Below, piece by piece: positions 1 to 6,046 of a stretch of 7,813 bases of DNA. Below the pieces are notes generated by a model, which searched no databases, had not been told where the DNA came from, and worked only from the letters and a program-made list of their open reading frames with translations. A program made the position numbers and the translations under genes. Origin of the DNA: Lachnospiraceae bacterium UBA3785 (lineage in GTDB: Bacteria; Bacillota; Clostridia; Lachnospirales; Lachnospiraceae); NCBI GenBank assembly GCA_002369495.1, contig DFFD01000153.1, forward strand, positions 1-7,813. The letters are read 5' to 3'. Position 1 is the first letter of the stretch. The number at the start of each line of letters is the position of its first letter.

Positions 1-3000
1 GCACGCCCGGATCGTCCAGCGGGACTTCCAGCGGATTGGTCCCGGTGAGGTCCTCCAGCATGCGGATGATCGTCGGATCATCGTGTCCGAGGATATCGAG
101 CTTCAGGAGGTTCCGGTCGATTGAGTGATAGTCGAAATGCGTCGTGATGATGTCCGACGTCATGTCGTTGGCCGGGTGCTGGACCGGCGTGAACCAGTTG
201 ATGTCCATCCCCTTGGGCAGGACGATGACGCCGCCCGGGTGCTGCCCGGTCGTTCTGCGGACGCCGACGCAGCCCGCGCCGAGACGCTCGAGCTCGCAGG
301 GGCGCTTTGTGATCCCCTTCTCCTCAAAATAGTGCATCGCGAGACCGTAGGCGGTCTTGTCGGCGACCGTACCGATCGTGCCGGCCTTGAAGGTCTGGCC
401 TTTGCCGAAAATAACCTCCGTATACGCCTGCGCCACGCCCTGCTCGTCGCCCGAGAAATTCAGGTCGATGTCGGGCTCCTTGTCGCCCTTGAAGCCCAGG
501 AACGTCTCAAACGGGATATCGAAGCCCATCTTCTTGAGCGGGGCTCCGCAGTTGGGGCATTTTTTGTCCGGCATGTCCGCGCCGCAGCGGCCGCCGTAGG
601 CTTTTACCTCCTCGGAATCGAAGTCCACATAGTGGCACTCCGGGCAGAGATAGTGCGGCGGCAGCGGGTTGACCTCCGTGATGTTGGACATGGTCGCGAC
701 CAGCGAGGAGCCGACCGAGCCTCGGGACCCGACGAGGTAGCCGTCCTCGCGGGACTTCTGCACGAGCCTCTGCGCGATGATATACATGACCGCGTAGCCG
801 TTGCCGATGATCGAGTGCAGCTCCTTGTCGAGGCGCGATTTCACCTGTTCGGGGATATTCTCGCCGTAGATCTTCCGGGCGGTCTCGTAGCACATGCGCT
901 CGAGGTCCTCCGCCGAGTTTTCGATGACCGGCGGGCATTTGTCCGGATGGATCGGCGAGATCTGCTCGATGAGGTCCGCGACGCGGTTTGTATTTTCCAC
1001 AACGACCTCGTAAGCCTTCTTCTCGCCGAGATAGGCGAATTCCGCGAGCATCTCCTCCGTCGTGTGGAGGTAGAGCGGCGGCTGGCCCTCGTCCTTGTAG
1101 CCGTGCCCGGACTGGATGATCGTCCGGTAGATCGCGTCCTCGGGATTCAGGAAATGAACGTCGCACGTTGCCACGCACATCTTCCCGAAATCGTCCGCCA
1201 GCTTCACGATCTTTTTGTTGATCTCGCGGAGATCGTCGTCACTCTCGATGCCTGCGACGCGCTCCCGCACCATGTATTCGTTGTTGCCGACCGGCTGGAT
1301 CTCGAGATAGTCGTAGAAATTCACAATCTGCGCGATCTTTGCGGCAGGCTTCTCCTTCAGGATCGCCTGGTAGAGTTCGCCCGCCGAGCAGGCGGACCCC
1401 AGGATCAGGCCCTCGCGGTGCTGCATGAGCAGCGAGCGCGGGATGCGCGGCCGTTTCTTGAAGTATTTGAGGTGTGACTCCGAGACCAGGGTGTAGAGGT
1501 TGCGGCGGCCGGCTTCATTTTTGGCCAGTATGATAATATGGTAGTAAGGCAGGTTCCGGATGCGCTCCTCCGACACGAGGCCGCGCTCGCTTAAGTCGTG
1601 GTAAGTCACGACTTCCTGCTTTTTCATCACGTCAAGCAGCTGGATCCAGACCTTCGCCATCGCCTGGGCGCGCGGCTCCGCCCTGTGCGGGTCCGCGCAG
1701 GGGATCTTCATGGCTTTCGTGAGCTTCTCGAACGAGCTCCGGCTCACCTCCGGGGTAAGATACCGGATGCAGCCCGGGATATCGACGAAGGTGTGCTCCG
1801 CCATGTTGAAGGCAAGTCCGGCTTTGGCCGCATTTTCGGAAATGAAACCCGCAACCAGCGGCGCGTCAAACGCGGCGACCGGCATGTCCCCGATAAATGC
1901 GAGAAACTTCTCAAGGACGGTCCCCAGCTTCTCGCCCCGGGCCGTCATCTCGTCGCGGATGCCCGTCTCCTTCGTGAAGGAGAACGGCAGGGGCTTCTCC
2001 GGGTTGATCATCGCCGTGAACGTCTCCGCCGGCAGCCCTTTTTTGACGCGCACGGCCGCGATCTCGATGAGGTCGTGCCTGAGCGCGGATGTGCCGGTCG
2101 TGACCGTCTGCACGATAACCGTATCGTCATAGACGCTGCGGTCATCCGGGCCTTCGATCATGCTCTCCATATCGTCGACCAGGTAGCCCTCGCAGCCGTA
2201 GATCACCTTGAAATCCGGATCCTTCTCGTCGGAAGCGTGGTGGGCCTCCGGAAATGCCTGCACGACCCCGTGGTCGGTGATCGCCAGCGCCTTCATGCCC
2301 CAGCGCTTCGCCTGTTTGATGATGTCCTTCGCCGCGGAGACCGCGTCCATGTCGGACATCTTGGTGTGGCAGTGGAGCTCCACACGCTTCACCGCCGCGT
2401 TGTCCATCCGGTTCTCCTTGAAGCTCCCGATCTTTTTGACCGCGTAGACAGTCTTGATCATGGTCTCCTTCTCGAAGGTGTCGAACGCCATCATGCCGCG
2501 CACGAGGAAGCACGCGCCGATCTTAAAGGTGTCCGTGTACTGGTCCAGCTCCTCCGGGAGTACCCAGAGCTTCATCCGGATACTGTCGGTGTAATCGGTC
2601 ATCGAGATGTTCATGATGATCTTGCCGCTTCGGACCTCGCGCGTCTCGATGGCAAAGACCTCGCCCCTCACGACCACCTCGTGCGGATCCTCCCCGAGCG
2701 TCTCAATCGGGACCGGCTCGCCCTCGAAGCTTTTGCCCAGGATGACATTTTTGTCATTGGAAATAAAACTCTTCTGCTGCCGGTAGGTCTTCTCGGCTGC
2801 GTTCGAGAGTTTCTGGGGCTTTTCATTTTCCTCGGCGGCCATCTGTTTGCGCCGCTCGCTCTTCTTCACGACTTCGCGGACTTTGTTTGCGATCTTCTCG
2901 TCCTCGTCGGCGAAGGCCCTGCCTTCCTCCTTGCCCGCGTAGGACACCTCAAAATGAACCCCCTGAAACCCGGCTCGCTCCACGAAGACCTTCTCAAGGT

Positions 3001-3445
3001 AGGAAATGATCTCCTCCTCGCGGTCCCGGGCGATCATGGTGTCCGGCAGCTCCGCGCTGACCGTCCCGTCCCTGCCGAAATCGAGGTTCACATGCAGGAA
3101 TGTCTGGTGCAGCAGCGGGCTGACTTCCTTCAGCTCCAGCAGCATGGAAGTGCGGTAGACCCGGTAGAAGTTCTTCGGCGTGTACTGCCCGGACAGGCGG
3201 AAACGCTCGATGACCTTCACCTCCATCAGCGCATTGTCAAAGATCTGCGATGCGATGGCGTCCTCAACCTCATAAATATACTGTTTTTTGATCCAGTTCT
3301 CCGAAGTTATGTAAACTCTGAGTCTGTTCTTCGCCTGGTTGACCGCGATCCGGCTGACGCGTGCGCCATCCATGAACTCGCGGGCTTCCTCGCTCAGTGC
3401 CAGGTTCGGGAATGCTTTCGGGAACGCCATTTCGCTGCTGTTCAA
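1..3445 (-). CDS. polC: DNA polymerase III alpha subunit, PolC type (3' end outside window; exonuclease site degenerate)
   Basis: This is the Gram-positive replicative DNA polymerase, seen for about 1148 codons; PolC is usually about 1440 residues, so the C-terminal part lies beyond the left edge. The domains in order are: N-terminal domain (about 1-235), OB fold (about 240-345), first PHP half with HCHT at 358-361 and TDH at 390-392, inserted DEDDh exonuclease domain (about 440-610), second PHP half, and polymerase core. The core shows VGSRGSVGSS at 905-914, a zinc ribbon (C934, C937, C963, C966), PDIDLNF with catalytic D992 and D994, and KLDILGHD with D1117. The exonuclease fold is recognisable (LIEIAAV, VTTG, HRA), but its catalytic acids are Q446, V448, V531 and R592, so proofreading should be lost. 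The start is TTG, chosen because AAGGAG lies 6 nt upstream; the next ATG is 15 nt further in and badly spaced. The frame is open throughout. ispG lies upstream, beyond a repeat array. Confidence 0.97.
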   Translation of the reverse strand, partial: MNSSEMAFPKAFPNLALSEEAREFMDGARVSRIAVNQAKNRLRVYITSENWIKKQYIYEVEDAIASQIFDNALMEVKVIERFRLSGQYTPKNFYRVYRTSMLLELKEVSPLLHQTFLHVNLDFGRDGTVSAELPDTMIARDREEEIISYLEKVFVERAGFQGVHFEVSYAGKEEGRAFADEDEKIANKVREVVKKSERRKQMAAEENEKPQKLSNAAEKTYRQQKSFISNDKNVILGKSFEGEPVPIETLGEDPHEVVVRGEVFAIETREVRSGKIIMNISMTDYTDSIRMKLWVLPEELDQYTDTFKIGACFLVRGMMAFDTFEKETMIKTVYAVKKIGSFKENRMDNAAVKRVELHCHTKMSDMDAVSAAKDIIKQAKRWGMKALAITDHGVVQAFPEAHHASDEKDPDFKVIYGCEGYLVDDMESMIEGPDDRSVYDDTVIVQTVTTGTSALRHDLIEIAAVRVKKGLPAETFTAMINPEKPLPFSFTKETGIRDEMTARGEKLGTVLEKFLAFIGDMPVAAFDAPLVAGFISENAAKAGLAFNMAEHTFVDIPGCIRYLTPEVSRSSFEKLTKAMKIPCADPHRAEPRAQAMAKVWIQLLDVMKKQEVVTYHDLSERGLVSEERIRNLPYYHIIILAKNEAGRRNLYTLVSESHLKYFKKRPRIPRSLLMQHREGLILGSACSAGELYQAILKEKPAAKIAQIVNFYDYLEIQPVGNNEYMVRERVAGIESDDDLREINKKIVKLADDFGKMCVATCDVHFLNPEDAIYRTIIQSGHGYKDEGQPPLYLHTTEEMLAEFAYLGEKKAYEVVVENTNRVADLIEQISPIHPDKCPPVIENSAEDLERMCYETARKIYGENIPEQVKSRLDKELHSIIGNGYAVMYIIAQRLVQKSREDGYLVGSRGSVGSSLVATMSNITEVNPLPPHYLCPECHYVDFDSEEVKAYGGRCGADMPDKKCPNCGAPLKKMGFDIPFETFLGFKGDKEPDIDLNFSGDEQGVAQAYTEVIFGKGQTFKAGTIGTVADKTAYGLAMHYFEEKGITKRPCELERLGAGCVGVRRTTGQHPGGVIVLPKGMDINWFTPVQHPANDMTSDIITTHFDYHSIDRNLLKLDILGHDDPTIIRMLEDLTGTNPLEVPLDDPGV

Positions 3446-3457
3446 TCTTCTCTCCTT
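3446..3457 (-). promoter_or_regulatory. Ribosome binding site that fixes the TTG start of polC
   Basis: On the minus strand AAGGAG (3457-3452) is followed by six bases and then TTG at 3445. The spacing is ideal for TTG and would be 21 nt for the first in-frame ATG, so the non-AUG start is preferred. The site begins right where the neighbouring repeat array ends (3461), so folding of the array in the mRNA could affect access to it; that last point is inference. Confidence 0.75.
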
Positions 3458-3460
3458 TTT

Positions 3461-3562
3461 GGGGACGGTTCCTGGGGGACGGTTCCTGGGGGACGGTTCT
3501 TAGGAAACAGGTTCTCTTCAGAGAACCTGTTTTCAGAGAACCGTCCCTGGGAACCGTCCCTG
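3461..3562. repeat. Direct and inverted GGGACGGTTC repeat array forming a long imperfect hairpin
   Basis: On the plus strand a 14-bp unit, GGGGACGGTTCCTG, is repeated in tandem at 3461-3474 and 3475-3488, with a third partial copy at 3489-3500. Two inverted copies of the core follow, at 3537-3547 and 3550-3560. In the centre is a perfect 12-bp stem, AAACAGGTTCTC (3505-3516) against 3521-3532, around a 4-base loop. Copies 3476-3486 and 3490-3500 pair with 3550-3560 and 3537-3547, so the whole block can fold into one long stem with small bulges. It starts 2 nt after the ispG stop and ends just before the polC ribosome binding site. On the transcribed strand no U-run follows it, so it does not look like an intrinsic terminator. 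It resembles REP-like or MITE-like dispersed repeats, but no transposase is present here. Confidence 0.9.
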
Positions 3563-3564
3563 TA

Positions 3565-4617
3565 TCAGTACTTAAGGATCTCTTCTTTCAGGGCCTCCAG
3601 CAGCTGCCCCTCCGGCACCTTCCGGATGACCTCGCCCTTCCTGATGATGAGGCCCTCGTGCAGCCCGCCGCAGATCCCGAGATCCGCCTCCGCGGCCTCG
3701 CCGGGACCGTTCACGACGCAGCCCATGACCGCGACCTTGATGTCGAGCGGGATGTCCGCGACCATCTTCTCCACCGCGTTCGCGAGCGGGATGAGGTCGA
3801 TGTTCGTCCGCCCGCAGGTCGGACAGGATACCACCTCGATCTGGCCCTTGCGAAGGCCCAGCGTCTTTAAGATGAGTCTTCCGGTCTTTACCTCCTCCGC
3901 CGGATCGCCGGTCAGGGAGACGCGGATCGTGTCGCCGATGCCCTCGTGGAGAATGATTCCGAGGCCGACCGAGGACTTGATGTTGCCGGAATAGACCGTC
4001 CCGGCCTCCGTGATCCCGACGTGCAGCGGATAATCCGTCTTCTCCGCGATGATCTCGTGGGCCCGGACGCACATCATAACGTCCGAGGACTTGATCGAGA
4101 TGACCATCTGGTCATAGCCCAGGTCCTCGATGATTTTCACCTTGTCGAGCGCACTCTCGACCAGGCCTTCGGCGGTCACGCCGCCGTATTTCGCGACGAT
4201 CTCCTTCTCGAGCGAGCCCGAGTTCACGCCGACGCGCATCGGCACGTGGTGGGCCTTCGCGCACTCGACGACCGCGCGTATGCGGTCGATGCTCCCGATA
4301 TTGCCGGGGTTGATGCGGATCGCGTCCGCCCCGTTCTCGATGGCCGCGATCGCCAGCCGGTAATCAAAATGAATATCCGCCACGATCGGTATGCTGATCG
4401 CGTCCTTGATGGTCCGGATCGCGGCTGCCGCCTCCATGGTCGGGCAGGTGGAGCGGATGATGTCGCAGCCGGCGATGGTGAGCCTCTTGATCTGCTCGAT
4501 CGTCGCCTCCGCGTTCTCCGTCTTCGTGTTGGTCATGGACTGGACCGAAACCGGATGTCCGCCTCCGATATAAGTGTCGCCGATCCGGATCGCCCGGGTA
4601 TGCTCACGGTAGGTCAT
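3565..4617 (-). CDS. ispG: 4-hydroxy-3-methylbut-2-enyl diphosphate synthase (IspG/GcpE)
   Basis: This iron-sulfur enzyme of the MEP isoprenoid pathway converts 2-C-methyl-D-erythritol 2,4-cyclodiphosphate to HMBPP in the cytosol. The protein has 350 residues, normal for the short bacterial form without the plant-type insert. The N-terminal TIM-barrel half carries GGGHPVSVQSMTNT (18-31) and DIHFDYRLA followed by INPGNIG (81-108). The C-terminal domain carries the 4Fe-4S ligands in SCPTCGRT (C265, C268) and MGCVVNGPGEA (C300), with the conserved active-site glutamate E307. The start ATG overlaps the folA stop in an ATGA arrangement, and a GAGGAG site sits 5 nt upstream, so translational coupling to folA is likely. 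It ends in TGA at 3565-3567, 2 nt before the repeat array that precedes polC. From general knowledge, ispG next to polC is common in Clostridia, usually after dxr and rseP. Confidence 0.97.
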   Translation of the reverse strand: MTYREHTRAIRIGDTYIGGGHPVSVQSMTNTKTENAEATIEQIKRLTIAGCDIIRSTCPTMEAAAAIRTIKDAISIPIVADIHFDYRLAIAAIENGADAIRINPGNIGSIDRIRAVVECAKAHHVPMRVGVNSGSLEKEIVAKYGGVTAEGLVESALDKVKIIEDLGYDQMVISIKSSDVMMCVRAHEIIAEKTDYPLHVGITEAGTVYSGNIKSSVGLGIILHEGIGDTIRVSLTGDPAEEVKTGRLILKTLGLRKGQIEVVSCPTCGRTNIDLIPLANAVEKMVADIPLDIKVAVMGCVVNGPGEAAEADLGICGGLHEGLIIRKGEVIRKVPEGQLLEALKEEILKY

Positions 4618-5111
4618 TTCATCTCCTCTTTTCTCTTATAAGTCACAAATGAATAGCAGAGGTCAAAACAGGTCTTCTCCTCGCTCTCCTCCTCGACCTC
4701 CCATTCGGGATCCGCGTCGAGATCCGGGAAAAAAGCGTCCGCCTCGTAAGCGTAATCGATCTTCGTGAGGTAAGCCCGGCTGCAGTAGGGCAGAAATGCC
4801 CGGTAAATCGACTCTCCGCCGATCACAAAGACGTTGTCGGGGTCTTCATTTTTCACGAGCTCCAGAGCCTCCTCCACCGAGCGGGCGATCTCCGCACCGG
4901 GGATTGCATCACTCCTGCGCGTCAGCACGATGCTGCGGCGGCGCTTTAAGGGAGCCCCGTTCGGGAAGGATTCCAGGGTCTTACGGCCGAGGATCACGGT
5001 CTTGTCCAGGGTCTTGCTGCGAAAATATTTCATGTCCTCCGGGATCGAGACCAGGAGCTTGTTGTCCCGGCCGATGCCGAACCGGCTGTCAACGGCTGCG
5101 ATACAGTTCAT
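4614..5111 (-). CDS. folA: Dihydrofolate reductase
   Basis: This enzyme reduces dihydrofolate to tetrahydrofolate with NADPH and is the target of trimethoprim. The 165-residue protein has normal length for bacterial DHFR. The N-terminus IAAVDSRFGIGRDNKLL leads into VSIPEDMKYFR with catalytic acid D26. GRKTLESFP (42-50) and VIGGESIY (96-103) are the NADPH-binding segments, and YLTKID plus DAFFPDLD complete the usual pattern. The position of E. coli W22 is V21 here; as I recall, LLV-type motifs occur in clostridial DHFRs, so this is probably lineage-typical. The gene starts 12 nt after the thyA stop with GGAGG 6 nt before its ATG, and overlaps ispG by 4 nt. Pairing with thyA is functionally natural, because ThyA oxidises methylene-tetrahydrofolate to the dihydrofolate that FolA recycles. 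Confidence 0.96.
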   Translation of the reverse strand: MNCIAAVDSRFGIGRDNKLLVSIPEDMKYFRSKTLDKTVILGRKTLESFPNGAPLKRRRSIVLTRRSDAIPGAEIARSVEEALELVKNEDPDNVFVIGGESIYRAFLPYCSRAYLTKIDYAYEADAFFPDLDADPEWEVEEESEEKTCFDLCYSFVTYKRKEEMK

Positions 5112-5123
5112 GTTTTTCCTCCG

Positions 5124-5972
5124 TCAGATGGCAATCGGTATGTTCTTCACCTGCGGCCCGTGCTGATAATCCTCCACAATGAGGTCGTCCGTCGTGAAGG
5201 CGTAAAAATCCTTCACTTCCGGGTTCAGGTGCACCTTCGGGGCCGGATAGGTCGGCCGGGAGATCAGTTCTTTAATGATCTCCACATGCCTGTCGTAGAT
5301 ATGCGCGTCCGCGATCACGTGGACCAGCTCGCCCGGGATCATGTCGGAAGCCTGGGCGAACATCATGAGCAGGATCGCATACTGGCACACGTTCCAGTTG
5401 TTGGCGGCGAGCACGTCCTGGGAGCGCTGGTTCAGCACCGCGTTGAGCGTGAGCTTCTCATCGCCCGGATGCTGGGTGACGTTGAAGGTCACGGACCATG
5501 CGCACGGGTAGAGGTTCATCTCGGAAAGGTCGTGATGGTTGTAGAGCGAGGTCAGGATGCGGCGGCTGAAAGGGTTGTTTCTGAGGTCATAAAGAACCCG
5601 GTCCGTCTGGTCGAACATGCCCTCCTTATACTTCGACTTCGTGCCGATCTGGTAGCCGTAGGCCTTGCCGATCGAGCCGTCCGGATCCGCCCACTCGTCC
5701 CAGACATGGGGCTTTAAGTCATGGATATTGTTGGATTTTCTCTGCCAGATCCAGAGGATCTCGTCCATCGCGCTCTTTAAGGCCGTGCGGCGCAGCGTGA
5801 TCGCCGGAAACTCCTCCCTGAGATCGTAGCGGTTCACGACGCCGAAGCGCTTGATCGTGTAGGCCGGCGCGCCGTCCTCCCAGTGGGGACGGACCTTTTC
5901 GCCGCGCGTGTCCGTGCCGTTTTCAAGGATATCCCGGCACATGTCGATAAAAATCTCATCCGCTCTGCTCAT
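5124..5972 (-). CDS. thyA: Thymidylate synthase (ThyA)
   Basis: This enzyme makes dTMP from dUMP using methylene-tetrahydrofolate as methyl donor and reductant, leaving dihydrofolate. I use the ATG at 5972, giving 282 residues, because GGAAGG lies just upstream and the family N-terminus (MSRADEIFIDMC) begins there. An in-frame ATG at 6041 would add 23 residues encoded by a hairpin and is unlikely. Visible active-site elements are the nucleophile C157 in LYPCAWS, dUMP phosphate and base contacts R183, S184 and D186 in NQRSQD, N194, and H224 and Y226 in HIYDRH. The motifs ILWIWQRKSN and NPEVKDFYAFT place it near the B. subtilis ThyA type rather than the E. coli type. It is the first gene of the tight thyA-folA-ispG run. 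Confidence 0.96.
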   Translation of the reverse strand: MSRADEIFIDMCRDILENGTDTRGEKVRPHWEDGAPAYTIKRFGVVNRYDLREEFPAITLRRTALKSAMDEILWIWQRKSNNIHDLKPHVWDEWADPDGSIGKAYGYQIGTKSKYKEGMFDQTDRVLYDLRNNPFSRRILTSLYNHHDLSEMNLYPCAWSVTFNVTQHPGDEKLTLNAVLNQRSQDVLAANNWNVCQYAILLMMFAQASDMIPGELVHVIADAHIYDRHVEIIKELISRPTYPAPKVHLNPEVKDFYAFTTDDLIVEDYQHGPQVKNIPIAI

Positions 5973-6002
5973 AATCCTTCCTTTCCAAGCCTTGTGCAAA
6001 GA

Positions 6003-6033
6003 AGCCAGACATCCGCGGGGCGGATGCCTGACT
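6003..6033 (-). terminator. Hairpin between malQ and thyA (weak terminator or attenuator)
   Basis: On the minus strand a 14-bp stem closes a 3-base CCC loop: AGTCAGGCATCCGC (6033-6020) pairs with 6016-6003, using two G-U pairs. It lies 14 nt after the malQ stop codon. An A-rich stretch precedes it, and CTTCTTTG partly overlaps its 3' end, a poor U-tract. The stem is strong but the tail is weak, so it may be a partial terminator, an attenuator or an mRNA-end stabiliser. I see no convincing thyA promoter downstream of it, since only 30 nt remain before the thyA start. On the plus strand the stem is followed by a T-rich run, but no plus-strand gene ends here. Confidence 0.6.
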
Positions 6034-6046
6034 GTTTTCATTTTTC

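Noticed and set aside
125..1477. Long plus-strand open frame of 450 codons
   Set aside because: It is antisense to polC, whose minus-strand frame carries the full set of PolC motifs. The translation is rich in Arg, Asp, Val and Leu with no recognisable family, as expected opposite GC-rich coding DNA.
1670..2112. polC as a pseudogene because of its degenerate exonuclease motifs
   Set aside because: The frame is open throughout the window, flanking domains are intact and polymerase catalytic residues are conserved, so a working polymerase with a dead exonuclease site fits better.
3461..3562. Reading the repeat block as a CRISPR array or an intrinsic terminator
   Set aside because: The units are 14 bp, directly adjacent and without unique spacers, so it is not CRISPR. 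No U-run follows the stem on the transcribed strand, so an ordinary terminator is not supported.
3530..3600. A separate promoter for polC inside the ispG-polC gap
   Set aside because: The gap is almost entirely GC-rich repeat, and I find no credible -10/-35 pair on the minus strand. Co-transcription with ispG is simpler.
1598..3994. Very long plus-strand open frame of 798 codons spanning polC, the repeat array and part of ispG
   Set aside because: It lies opposite two well-identified genes and runs straight through the non-coding repeats. Composition is shadow-like and no domain is visible.
3946..4641. Plus-strand open frame of 231 codons opposite ispG
   Set aside because: It is antisense to the clearly identified ispG and has the Arg/Asp/Val-rich composition of a shadow frame.
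5973..6041. Longer thyA start adding 23 residues
   Set aside because: The extension would be encoded by the hairpin at 6003-6033, has no good ribosome binding site and no similarity to ThyA N-termini. The ATG at 5972 has GGAAGG at suitable spacing.
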